Shown here piece by piece: positions 35,230 to 45,680 of a stretch of DNA of 64,000 bases. The position numbers were made by a program, and so were the translations under genes. Every line of letters starts with the position of its first letter. Positions within the stretch are counted from its first letter, which is position 1. Source of the DNA: Carettochelys insculpta (Eukaryota; Chordata; Testudines; Carettochelyidae); contig NC_134139.1 of NCBI RefSeq assembly GCF_033958435.1, forward strand, positions 207,125,501 to 207,189,500, read 5' to 3'. A model generated the notes under the pieces. That model saw only the letters and a list, made by a program, of their open reading frames with translations. It made no database searches and was not told the DNA's origin.

Positions 35230-35556
35230 CCAGTTGAATCTCTCTAGACCAGCACCTTCAGGTCCTGACTGGTGCTGAATGAGAGAATTTGCCAGACCCC
35301 GGGAGATCAATATTATCTAGGTACATTGCCAACACTTCTGCTGCTTACTGGGCTCTTAGAAGACATTTAAGGGTAAATTACAGCTCAATAACACTGCAGA
35401 ACACTGACAGCCAAGACTGGTGGTTGTAAACAAACTTTGAGGCACCCCGGGAAACTTGGCCACTCCCATAATAAGTGGTCATCCGGCTAACTAAAATCAT
35501 ACTGGATGATGGATGTTGCTAGATGAGAAAATGCCAGGCTAGTAAGGTTCAGCCTG
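35230..35556. mobile_element. TA-TSD MITE family D, copy 2
   Basis: Starts 'ccagttgaatctctctagac' and ends 'taaggttcagcctg'; the reverse complement of that end, 'caggctgaacctta', matches the start. TA flanks both sides (35228-35229, 35557-35558). The TSD and ends fit a pogo/Tigger-type mobiliser. Collinear with 22533-22834. Confidence 0.85.
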
Positions 35557-35639
35557 TATGTTCCCCCTTACACGGCATCTCTGATCTGAGAAACTCTAAG
35601 CCATCATGATTTTTAATTGAGTAAGCCCCATAGGAACCT

Positions 35640-35757
35640 TGTGAGGTATGGTGAAATAGCCCCATTTTATAGATAGGAAACTTGAGGCACAAAGGGATTA
35701 AGCAGCCTGCTCAAGGTCACCCAAAGAGTCAGTGGCAAAGATAGAATGCTTGACATA
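35640..35757 (+). repeat. MIR fragment
   Basis: 'ccccattttatagataggaa', 'cttgaggcacaaagggatta' and 'gctcaaggtcacccaaagag' follow MIR order. Confidence 0.8.
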
Positions 35758-35922
35758 GAGGGGTGGTGGAGTCTCCATCCCTAGAGGTTTTTTAGCCCTG
35801 GCTTGACAAAGTCCCGGCTGGGATGATTTGGTTTGCGGTTGGTCCTGCTGTAGGCAGGGGGCTGCAATCGATGACCTCCTGAGGTCCCTTCCAGCCCTAG
35901 GATTCTATGAGTCTATGATTTA
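35758..35922 (+). mobile_element. CR1 3' fragment
   Basis: 'ggtggagtctccatccctag', 'ccctggcttgacaaagtccc' and the terminal 'ccctaggattctatgagtct' mark the last 165 bp of CR1. Confidence 0.88.
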
Positions 35923-36496
35923 AAAGAAGCCAGGAATCCTGACTCCCAGTGCAGATTGGAGAGGGAAAAATTCCCCTTTATTGAGGCACACAGCCCAGCT
36001 CCTGGAAGATAGTGTGGTGCCTAACTCCCAGAGCTGCTCTGTATTTTGGACAGGAATGTACTAATTTTAGTGGGAGATAGGAACCCAAATATGAAATGCC
36101 AAAGCTCTGGCGTGAAAGGTTGAGCTGCAAACACATCGCTCAGTGTTGCAGCTAAGCAATGCACTCACTGCCCAGAACTCCTCCTGGAAAACAAACATGC
36201 CCATAAGGAAACAGGACCGCAAGTTACAGCTCTGTTTGAGAGAATCTGGGGACATGAGGCACCCGCAGCTGAAAGCTAGAAAGGTTTAGACAGAAGGTTC
36301 CTGGTGTCCGAGTGATAAAGTCTTTGGGGAATGAAGCTATTACACCCCACCTGGCTCTGTTTGAGATCTCCAGCATCCTTGAAACTCCAGCCGCACATTT
36401 AACCCTTTGTCTACCTTACACACGTTAAATAAGGTGCTAAAAAGTTCAGCGTTTAAGAGAGACAGGGAGATGATTTCCCAAGAGGGGAGAAATGTC
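35923..36496. other. No gene recognised
   Basis: Apparently unique DNA. Confidence 0.4.
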
Positions 36497-36499
36497 ATT

Positions 36500-37179
36500 A
36501 GCTGCGTCTACACGTGCACGCTACTTCGAAGTAGCGGCACCAACTTCGAAATAGCGCCCGTCGCGTCTACACGCGTCGGGAGCTATTTCGAAGTTAACTT
36601 CGACGTTAGGCGGCGAGACGTCGAAGTCACTAACCTCATGAGGGGATCGGAATAGCGCCCTACTTCGACGTTCAACGTCGAAGTAGGGACCATGTAGACG
36701 ATCCGCGTCCCGCAACGTTGAAATTGCCGGGTCCTCCATGGCAGCCATCAGCTGGGGGGTTGAGAGATGCTCTCTCTCCAGCCCCTGCGGGGCTCTATGG
36801 TCACCGTGGGCAGCAGCCCTTAGCCCAGGGCTTCTGGCTGCTGCTGCGGCAGCTGGGGATCTATGCTGCAGGCACAGGGTCTGCAACCAGTTGTCAGCTC
36901 TGTGGATCTTGTGTTGTTTAGTGCAACTGTGTCTGGGAGGGGCCCTTTAAGGGAGCGGCTTGCTGTTGAGTCCGCCCTGTGACCCTGTCTGCAGCTGTGC
37001 CTGGCACCCTTATTTCGATGTGTGCTACTTTGGCGTGTAGACGTACCCTCGCAGCGCCTATTTCGATGTGGTGCCGTGCAACGTCGAAGTTGAACATCGA
37101 CGTTGCCAGCCCCGGAGGACGTGTAGATGCTATTCAGTAATAAGCTATTTCGATGTTGGCTTCACGTGTAGACGTAGCC
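36500..37179. mobile_element. CpG-dense TGTCTACAC-type MITE, 680 bp, 3-bp TSD
   Basis: The left end 'agctgcgtctacacgtgcac' and the inverted right end 'ggctacgtctacacgtgaag' are terminal repeats. The TSD att flanks both sides (36497-36499, 37180-37182). Sub-terminal blocks are full of 'cttcgaagt', 'acgtcgaagt' and 'tacacgcgtcggg' motifs, giving a CpG density far above the surroundings. The GC-rich centre (36735-37010) is not palindromic and may be a captured or residual internal segment. No transposase domain is recognised. Confidence 0.87.
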
Positions 37180-37182
37180 ATT

Positions 37183-38600
37183 GAGTCCCATAATTCACTA
37201 CAGGGCAGAGAAAATCACTTTAGAAGTGTTCCCTTATTGCGTCTTCTCTGCCCACCATGCCATGATGGAGGCATAGCTTTGGTTCAAACTACACATGGTC
37301 CCTGAGGAGGTCAGGAGAACAAGCACCGTTTATCTAGTAAGCACCTGGTCCTGTAAGCACATTAACTTCAGACTTGGGCCCTAATTTCACAAAGGCACCC
37401 AGGGAAGAAGGAAATCGTACATTTATTCTTACAGAGATTTGATTTTCTTCAAGAAAAAGGTGACCAAAGAGCAAGAGAGAAGTCGTCTGAGCCGAATGGG
37501 ACATTTCACTGCAAGTGCATGGTGGCAGATCAATCAGATTGCCTTTCGCTACCAGCTAGTTTCCAACTCCGGCTTAATTAATAAGCAACTTTGCTCAGAT
37601 CAATGGGAATTAAGTGTCTAACTCCCTTGGGCACTGTGAAGTGTCACTAAGTGCCTATCAGCATCCTTAGGGGACTAAATACCTTTGCAACCATGACAAT
37701 GACTATTAAGGAGCCAAGTCATTTGAATTAGCTTAGCACTACTGAAATCAATGCTATGCCGGTTTACATTAGCTGAAGCACTAACCCCTAAAGTACAGAG
37801 CTGTAGGCATGGAAGGGTTCCCAAGAGGTCATTTACTCCGTACACTATTTCTTTAATAAGGCAGATAGTCCTGGTGCGAAGCAACCAATTCAATTATCAT
37901 CTTGATAAATAGTGCCCATTCAGTAACAGGGGTTCACAGAAAAGGCAGGCACTCACCTCTGTGTTTCTCTTGACTGGACTACAGCATAGCTTTGTAACTT
38001 CTACTCATCGTCCAGCAGGAAAAAGTCCTTTGCCAGGTGTGCGATTCGGAACATAAGCCCTCCTTGATCGGTTTTAATCCTTAACACGCACAACCCTAAC
38101 TCTTCCTGGCTCTCTCACTTGACTGTTCGTGGTTTCCTGCTGACAGCAGCTAAATGACAAATCTAGCCGGTCTGTTACAGTTATAGTAATTAGGGGGCTG
38201 GTAGCACAGCCACACAGCACATTCAGAGCAAATGTTAGAACAGAGGCCAGCTAATTAGCGCTCTTCCTCCCACCCCCACGGCACAGACTCCAAGATGTAG
38301 CTGAAGCCCCCGCCAACCCCACTGATGCAATTTGAATGTAACTCTGCTCCAAATAGGTGTGCCCAAGAGACGTAAATCAAGCCCTGGAAATTTTCAGCTG
38401 GGTCCTTTCATACGTAACGACCCACTAATAAATGCTTTGCAGCCAGCCCGGGGATGCGGGGGGGGGCTGAGCTGTGTAACGGGTACACTGAACATGAGAG
38501 AGGATTTACCTCTGGCCAGATTCCAGCGACAGTAATCACACATCCTGCCTAACTGAAATTCCCCCTATGTAGTCATCTAGATTTAAATTATTGTGCCGCG
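37183..38600. other. No gene recognised
   Basis: Apparently unique DNA. 38320-38460 has no repeat hallmark and could be conserved non-coding sequence, which I cannot test. Confidence 0.4.
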
Positions 38601-38639
38601 CTCTTGCTCAGGTTCTGTTTGGGACTGTGGTGCAGCCTT

Positions 38640-39145
38640 GCTGAAGACCCCATATGGAGCTCACAGATAATATCTGCGAAGACAAAACTGCAGGTCTCCA
38701 ACACAAATGTGAAGAGTGCGCTCTTGTATGGGTGCCAGACCTGGAGTACTGAAAAGTTTTCAGATCACAAGCTGCAGACATTCATAAACAGATGCCTGAG
38801 GTGCCTCCTTCACAGCCGATGGCAAACGGTCACAACTGAGGAGCTTTAGAACAGAGCAGGACAAGAACAACTTGACGGTCAAATCAAGAGAAGAAAGTGG
38901 GGATGGCCAGGCCACGCTCTCAGAAAACCATCACCCAGCACAGTCCATCAGGCACTCACATGGAACCTGCAAGGAAGACGCAAAAGAGGAAGTCCTCGGG
39001 CAAAGTGGAGAAGATCTCCTGAGATTGAAGGACAACAACTGGGGAACTCCTGGGGTCAGCTAGAAGTTTTGTTTCAAGGTGGAATGAAGTGGAGGAGATT
39101 TGTAGATGACCTATGCTCCACCCAGAATACAAGGGTTTAAACCAA
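38640..39145 (+). mobile_element. 3' fragment of a non-CR1 LINE, copy 2
   Basis: 38690-38849 encodes TNVKSALLYGCQTWSTEKF and then FINRCLRCL, the post-RT region of a LINE; a frameshift or stop follows. 38850-39145 is collinear with 32341-32645. The 'LLYGCQTW' and 'INRCLRCL' motifs are shared in form with the LINE at 43563-44270 but the sequences differ, so they are separate families. Confidence 0.82.
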
Positions 39146-39588
39146 GTAAGTCACAGCTGAAGTGCAGTTAAAATAACTCCATGCTCTAGGCCAGAGCTGG
39201 CTGCATTTCAGATAAGATAAGGGTTAGACTGACTAACAGGAGAGCAGTTGGGGATGGAAAGTGACGAAGGTGGCAGTTGAGTCTGTCTCTGTCCTGGGCT
39301 GTGAGTATCTGCATTTGTCGTGTGAGCTTTCCTACCTTAAGCACAATGAGGCCCTGATGTAGCAGTCAGCTTTGCACAGGCAGAGAGCCCTGAGCCCTCC
39401 TGGAGATCTGGGGACATGAACAGTGTCCTGTGCTGAGACAAGAGTGTATCTACACACATCTGAGGGCAGCATCGTGGCCCTTGATTTGTTGTACTTCTGT
39501 GGGTGTTGTGGCCATGAAAAGGGCTGGGTGGACACAGCTGTTGTATATTTAGGGGTGGGTTGTTGCGCATTTTTCTGGACGCTTCCAC
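39146..39588. other. No gene recognised
   Basis: Nothing is recognised beyond a possible ancient 'aagcacaatgaggccctgat' repeat tail near 39340. Confidence 0.4.
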
Positions 39589-39589
39589 C

Positions 39590-39775
39590 AGGGTTCCCTC
39601 TAATTTTTAACATCTATGAACAGAATAAATTTTATTACACGCACTGAGGCATGGAGGATGTGCGCCACCTGAAGATGCACATGCTGGTGGCTCTGGGCAC
39701 TCTGTTAATCAGCTGGGCAGCACCTGAATCTCTCCTGGGCAGCTGCCCAAGTGCTCAGCTTACAGGAAACACTGG
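39590..39775 (+). repeat. hAT-like MITE, CAGTGTTC family, copy 3
   Basis: 'agggttccctctaatttt' at the left and 'gctcagcttacaggaaacac' at the right form the inverted ends; the body is collinear with 5688-5868. Confidence 0.68.
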
Positions 39776-42684
39776 CTTTAACCCAAAGATCTTCGCCGGG
39801 GTTTCAAACCCAAGAGTCCATCTTTATTTTTAAGAGCGGGGCATATAATAGGTTTTTCGGTTCACCGGCAATGCTGGAAAATGGGAGGGTGGTGGTGGGG
39901 TGGAAATAATGCGTTACAATCAAGCCAAATGTCTGATTTTGGTTTTGAGTATACTAGACTTTTTAAAATGAAATCAGTATTGAAATCAGGAGTCATCATC
40001 AATGGAAAAGTGGAAATGGTTTACTGTTATAACAATTACCATTACAGGGTCAGACCAAAGGTCCGTCTAGCCCAGTATCCTGTCTTCTGACAGAGGCCAA
40101 TGCCCTGTGCCCCAGAGGGAGTGAACTGAACAGGTAACAATCTCTCTCCTGCCATCCCCTTCCAGCTTCTGACAAGCAGAGGCTAAGGACACCATTCCTA
40201 CCCACCCTGTCTAATAGTCATTAATGGATCTAACCTCCAAGAATTTATCTAGCTCTGTTTTAAACCCTGATATAGTCCTAGCCTTCACAGCCTCCTCTGG
40301 CAAGCAGTTCCACAGCTTGATTGTGTGCTGTGCAAAGAAGAACTTCCTTTTGTTTTAAACCTGCTGCCCATTAATCTCATTTGGTGATCCCTCATTTTTA
40401 TATTATGGGACCAAGTAAATAATTTTTCCTTGTTCACTTTCTCCACACCATTCATAATTTTATATATCTCTATCATATCCCCCCTTAGTTTCCTGCTTTC
40501 TAAAATGAAAAATCCTGATCCCTTTAATCTCTCTTCTTATGAGACCTGTTCCAAACCCCTAAACATTTCAGTTGCCCTTTTCTGAACCTTTTCTAATGGC
40601 AATAGATCTTTTTTGAAATGAGGGACCACATCTGTACTCAGTATTCAAGATGTGGGCATGCCATAATTGTATATAAGGGCAATAAGATAGTCTCTGTTTT
40701 ACCATCTATCTCTTTTCTAATGATTCCTAACATCCTGTTTGCTTTTTTGACTGCCGCTGCACACAGCATGGATGTTTTCAGAGAACTATCCACAACGACT
40801 CCAAGATCTCTCTCTTGAGTGGTTATAATTAAAGTAGTTCCCATCATTTTGTAGGAATAGTTGGGATTATTTTTTGCTATGTGCATTACTTTACATTTAT
40901 CAACATTAAAATAATTTTCCATTTTGTTGCCAAATCAGTCAGTTTTGTGAGATCCTTTTGAAGATCTTCACAGTCTGCTTTAGTGTTCATGGTCTTAACT
41001 ATCTTGAGCACTTTAGTGTTGTCTGCAAACTTTACCACTTCACATTTTACCCCTTTCTCCAGATCACTTATGAATTAGTTGAATAGGATTGGTCCTAGGA
41101 CTGACCCTCGGGGAACGTCACTCGTTACCCCTCTCCATTCTGAAAATTTACGACTTATTCCTACACTTTGTTTCCTGTTTTTTAACCAATTATCAATTCA
41201 TGAAAGCATTTTCCTTCTTACCCATGACAACCTACGCAGAGCCGTTGGTGAGGGACCTTGTCAAATGCTTTCTGGAAATCTAAGTACACTATATCTACTG
41301 GATCCCCCTTGTCCACACGTTTGTTGACCCCTTCAAAGAAATCTAATAGATAGTAAGACATGATTTCCCTTTACATAAGCCATGCTGACTTTTGCCCTAC
41401 AAATTATGTTCTTCTATGTGTCTGACAATTTTATTCTTTACTATGATTTCAACAAGTTTAACCAGTACTGATTTTAGACTTACTGGTTTGTAATTGCCAG
41501 GATCACCTTTAGAGCCCTTTTAAAATATTGGCATTGCATTAGCTATCTTCCAGTCATCAGATACAGAAACTGATTTAAAGGGAAGGTTACAAACCACAGT
41601 TACTAGTTCCACATTTTCACATTTGAATCATTTCAGAACTCTTGGGTGAATGCCATCTGGTCCCAGTGACTTGTTACTGTTTAGTTTGTCTATTACTTTC
41701 AAAACTTCCTCTAATAACACCTCAATCATGCACAATTCCTCAGATTTGTCACCTACAAAGGACAGCTCAGGTTTGGGAATCTACCAGACTTACTCAGCTG
41801 TAAAGACTGAAGCAAACAATTAATTTAATTTCTTCACCATGACTTTATCGTCTTTGAGGGCTCCTTTTTATCTTGATCGTCGAGAGGCCCCACTGTCTGT
41901 TTAGCAGGCTTCCTGCTTCTGATGTACTTTAAAAACATTCTGTTATTGGTTTTTGATTTTTTTTTTTGCTAGCTGTTCTTCAAACTACTTTTTGGCTTTT
42001 CTTATTACATTTTTACACTTAATTTGGCAGTGTTTATGCTCCTTTTTTATTTTTCACACTAGGATTTGACTTCCACTTTTTAAAAGATGCCTTTTTATCT
42101 CTCACTGTTTCTTTTACAGGGTTGTTAAGCCATGGTAGCTCCTTTTGTCGGTCTCTTACTATGTTTTTTGAATTTGGGGTATACATTTAAGTTGGGCTTC
42201 TAGTATGGTATCTTTCAAAAGTTTCCATGCAGCTTGCAGGGATTTTACTTTAGGCACTGTACCTTTTAATTTCTGTTTAACTGACCTCCTCATTTTTGCA
42301 TGGCTCTCCTTTCTGAAATTAAATGCTGGAGTGTTGGACTGCTGAGATTCTTTTTCCCACCACAGGAATGTTAAATGTTATTATATTACGGTCATTATTT
42401 CCAAGCAGTCCTGTTACAATCTCTTGGACCAGATCCTGCACGCCACTCAGAACTAAAGCAAGAATTGCCTTTTCCCTTGTGGGTTCCTGTACCAGCTGCT
42501 TCAAGAAGCAGTAATTTAAGGTGTCAAGAAATTTTATCTCCAATTCTCATCCTGAGGTGACATGCACCCAGTCTCTATGGGGATCACTGAAACCCTCTAC
42601 TATTACTGAGTTTTTTATTTTGGTAGCCTGTCTAATCTCCCTTAGCATTTCATAGTCATTATCACCGTCCTGGTCAGGTGGTCA

Positions 42685-43561
42685 GTGATGGTGGACCCTA
42701 GGTGAATGAACTCGTGGACAACCTCTAACGTATAGTTGTCAATGCTGATTGATGGGGATTCAGCAACATCCTGACCAAGTACGTTTGTCTTCTTTAGGCT
42801 GATGGTAAGCCCAAAGTCCTTGCACGCTTTGGAGAACCGATCCAGCAGTTTTTGAAGCTGGTCTTCTGTGTGAGACACTACAGCAGCATCGTCTGCGAAC
42901 AGCATGTCTCTGATGAGGACTTCTCGCACCTTAGACTTAGCTTTCAGCCTTGCAAGATTAAAGAGTTTCCCATCGGATCTTGTGTGCAGCAAGATGCCCT
43001 CTGTTGAAGATCCAAAGGCATGCTTCAGGAGGAGTGCGAAGAAGATCCCGAACAATGTCGGAGCAAGCACGCATCCTTGTTTGACGCTGCTCCTGATTCT
43101 GAAAGCATCTGATAATGCGCCGTCATATTGAATGGTTCCTCTCATGTTTTCGTGGAATGACTGGATCATCGTCAGTAACCGTGGAGGACAGCCTATCTTG
43201 TGGAGCAGTTTGAACAGACCATCCCTGCTGACCAAGTCAAAAGCCTTGGTCAAGTCGATGAAGGCTACGTAGAGTGGCTTTCTCTGCTCCCTGCACTTCT
43301 CCTGCAGCTGCCTTAGAGAGAAGACCATATCAACGGTAGACCTCTCTGCGCGGAATCCGCACTGCGATTCGGGGTACACCCTCTCAGCAATCTTCTGGAG
43401 TCTGCCAAGGATGACGCGAACGAACAGTTTACCAGTGTCGCTTAGGAGGGAGATTCCACGGTAGTTGTTGCAGTCGCTTCTGTCTCCTTTGTTCTTATAC
43501 AACGTTACAATGTTAGCGTCACGCATATCCTGTGGAACCTCACCCTCTTTCCAGCACAGGC
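42685..43561 (-). CDS. LINE reverse transcriptase, inverted 5' part (partial)
   Basis: The minus-strand frame is open for its whole length and codes for the palm of a non-LTR reverse transcriptase, which copies the element RNA at the nicked target. Counting from the Met at 43526, FIDLTKAFD (89-97) holds the first catalytic Asp, VKQGCVLAP is at 148-156, and FADD (210-213) is the second catalytic motif. Upstream of that Met the frame continues to about 43561 with CWKEGEVPQD, so the Met is internal and no true start is present. The endonuclease domain and ORF1 are missing through 5' truncation. The open frame continues a few codons past 42685 into the TSD and CR1, which is not element sequence. 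Confidence 0.9.
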
Positions 43562-43562
43562 A

Positions 43563-44273
43563 TTGTCCCTGTCGTTGGACACTGAGCTAAATAGGAGGAT
43601 CGGAAAAGCGGCCACAACTCTGTCCAGACTCAGCAAGAGAGTGTGGAATAACAACAAGCTGTACACTCACACCAAAATGCAAGTCTACAGAGCCTGCATC
43701 CTCAGCACCCTCCTTTATGGCAGCGAGACTTGGACCCTGTATGCCAGCCAGGAAAAGAGGCTGAACGTCTTCCACTTGCGCTGCCTCAGGCGCATCCTTG
43801 GAATATCATGGAAGGACAGAGTGACCAACACTGCCCTCCTCGAGCAAGCTGGAATCCCAACCATGCACACCCTCCTCAGGCAGCGTCGACTCCGCTGGCT
43901 TGGCTACGTCCACAGGATGAATGATGGAAGGATTCCAAAAGACATCCTGTATGGTGAGCTAGCCTCTGGCAAAAGACCCCCCGGAAGCCCCCAGTTGCGT
44001 TACAAAGATGTCTGCAAGAGAGACCTCAGAGAGGTAGACGTTGAGCTGGGCAACTGGGAAGATCTAGCAGACGACCGCAGCAGATGGAGGCAGGGGTTAC
44101 ACAAGGGCCTTCAGAGGGGCGAGATGAAGATCAGACAGCTAGCAGAGGAGAAGCGAGCGCACAGAAAGCACAATAAGGACTTGCCAGACACCCACTACAT
44201 CTGCAAGAGATGCAGCAAGGACTGTCACTCTCGTGTGGGTCTTTATAGTCACAACAGACGCTGTAAATGAAGT
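43563..44273 (+). CDS. LINE post-RT region with C-terminal zinc knuckle (partial)
   Basis: An open frame of about 235 codons that starts on an internal TTG, so it is the C-terminal continuation of the RT protein and not an independent gene. It contains ACILSTLLYGSETWTLY (thumb/connection), RLRWLGYVHRMNDGRIPKD and, at the very end, CKRCSKDCHSRVGLYSH followed by NRRC. The last is a Cys/His cluster of the kind that binds nucleic acid in several LINE clades. The stop TGA lies at 44268-44270, and a 67-bp 3' UTR follows. Lack of any stop or frameshift points to a recent insertion. Confidence 0.9.
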
Positions 44274-44525
44274 CCTCAATTGAAACTTTAAAGGGCGCGA
44301 TCCATAGTCTATGCAGACTGAAGGATGCCTACTACTATGGTCAGGTGGTCATTAATATATCCCTACTGCTATATTCTTATTTGAGCAGGGAATTTCTATC
44401 CATAGGGATTCTGTGGAACATTTTGAGTCATTTTGGATTTTTACTTCATTGGCGCCTACATTTGCTTTCACATAAAGTGCCACTCCCCCACCTGCATGAC
44501 CTGTTCTGTCCTTCAGATATATTTT

Positions 44526-44960
44526 CAAAACAAAAAGCAGTCAAGTAGCACTTTAAAGACTAGCAAAACAGTTTATTAGGTGAGCTTTCATGGGACAGAC
44601 CCACTTCTTCAGACCATAGCCAGACCAGAACAGACTCAATATTTAAGGCACAGAGAACCGAAAACAGTAAGCAAGGAGGACAAATCAGAAAAAGATAATC
44701 AAGGTGAGCAAATCACGGAGTGGAGGGGTGGGGGGGAAGGTCAAGAATTTTTTTTTTTTTTATTTGTCCTCCTTGCTTACTGTTTTTGGTTCTCTGTGCC
44801 TCAAATATTGAGTCTGGTCTGGTCTGGCTATGGTCTGGAGAAGTGGGTCTGTCCCACGAAAGCTCACCTAATAAACTATTTTGCTAGTCTTTAAAGTGCT
44901 ACTTGACTGCTTTTTTGTTTTGATAGTGTATAGACTAGCACGGCTTCCTCTCTAGTACTA
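44526..44960. mobile_element. Penelope-derived 435-bp hairpin element, perfect 14-bp TSD
   Basis: The left arm (44526-44745) runs 'aaaacaaaaagcagtcaagt', 'agcactttaaagactagcaa', 'gagctttcatgggacagacc', 'cagaccagaacagactcaat'. The right arm (44763-44930) is its near-perfect reverse complement, followed by the head 'gatagtgtatagactagcac' to 'ggcttcctctct'. The arms are over 150 bp and separated by a T-run. The TSD ttcagatatatttt is identical at 44512-44525 and 44961-44974. No endonuclease coding is left. Confidence 0.93.
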
Positions 44961-44980
44961 TTCAGATATATTTTGTTTAT

Positions 44981-45476
44981 TTTGTCAGAAATGAATCATT
45001 TCAATCTTTCAAAACTATGCATTTGATGTTGGGTTTTTTTGTGAACCTCAACAATGTGCCAGAGTTGACATGAATTTGTGAAACAGTCCCACTGTCCCTA
45101 ATGTGAATTTCTAACAGGAAAATATTTCAGTTGAAAAATTCCACTCAGCTCTGCAGCTGACCTGTTTTCACTGGGTCCATGTGAGGCCTTTTCCCCCTCT
45201 TGCCTGGGGCACGCGCCAAAGTCCAGCAAAACCAGGGCATCCTTCTACTGGCCTGAATGGGTGTTGTATGAGGCTCCCACTGCCATGGGGCCTGGGTGAT
45301 GGCAAGCTGGCTGGAGCTGCTTTTACCCAGGCAGAGACGATGCTGATGGAGGCTGTCCTGAAGTTGTCAGCTCCCTCCACAGACACATAAGAAAACCTTT
45401 TGTCAAAAGGGTTTGCTATTGAGGAGCACGAGCCGGGCCTCCTTCTGCTCCTGCAGTCCTAGGAAAGAGCAATTAT
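44981..45476. other. No gene recognised
   Basis: Begins AT-rich; two overlapping frames of about 70 codons at 45168-45390 are unsupported. Confidence 0.4.
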
Positions 45477-45665
45477 AAAGAGGGAATGATAGCTCAGTGT
45501 TTTGAGCATTGGCCTATTAAATCCATCGTTGAGAGCTCAATCCCTGAGGGGGCCATTTAGCGGTTGGGGGGAGATGGTGCTTGGTGCTATAAAGAATGCA
45601 AGGGACAGACTGGACCTGGTGACCTCTGCAGTTCTCTTTCAGCTCTAGGAGATGTGCATCTCTTG
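45477..45665 (+). repeat. tRNA-derived SINE with CR1-like tail
   Basis: 'gggaatgatagctcagtgtt', 'gttgagagctcaatccctga' and 'ggactggacctggtgacctc' type segments: A-box-like head, B-box-like segment and a shortened CR1-like tail. The end runs into a (TA)n patch. Confidence 0.82.
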
Positions 45666-45680
45666 CTATATATATGTAGT

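Larger units (their letters stand above)
42685..44337 (+). mobile_element. LINE insertion with 5' inversion (twin priming), 14-bp TSD
   Basis: The insert is bounded by the identical 14-mer tggtcaggtggtca at 42671-42684 and 44338-44351; removing it and one TSD restores the host CR1. It has two parts. The right part (about 43562-44337) is in direct orientation and runs to the 3' end, 'gatgcctactacta'. The left part (42685 to about 43561) is inverted and encodes the RT. The inverted part ends in the codons GSTITD and the direct part begins at LSLDTEL, so they were once consecutive. This is the structure expected from twin priming. Both parts are free of stops. The LINE is not CR1; its post-RT region and terminal zinc knuckle suggest an RTE-like or related clade, not resolved here. 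Confidence 0.93.
40045..44980 (-). mobile_element. Long decayed CR1 LINE holding two younger insertions
   Basis: Excluding 42685-44337 (plus one TSD) and 44526-44960, about 2.8 kb of minus-strand CR1 remains. Read from 44980 down, it covers the middle of ORF2, the RT, the C-terminal region (40638-40922: MHIAKNNPNYSYKMMGTTL; 40285-40476: MIEIYKIMNGVEKVNKEKL) and the 3' UTR, with 'gggtcagaccaaaggtccgt' near 40050. The frame is broken many times. The two inserts have perfect TSDs and less-decayed sequence, so they are younger. The 5' limit near 44980 is approximate. Confidence 0.93.

Noticed and set aside
36521..36886. 121-codon minus-strand frame
   Set aside because: It lies wholly in the CpG-dense MITE, and the repeated 'YFDVE'/'NFEIA' type words are translations of the palindromic motif.
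43563..44270. Independent gene starting at 43563
   Set aside because: The first codon is TTG and the protein is the continuation of the LINE RT split by inversion.
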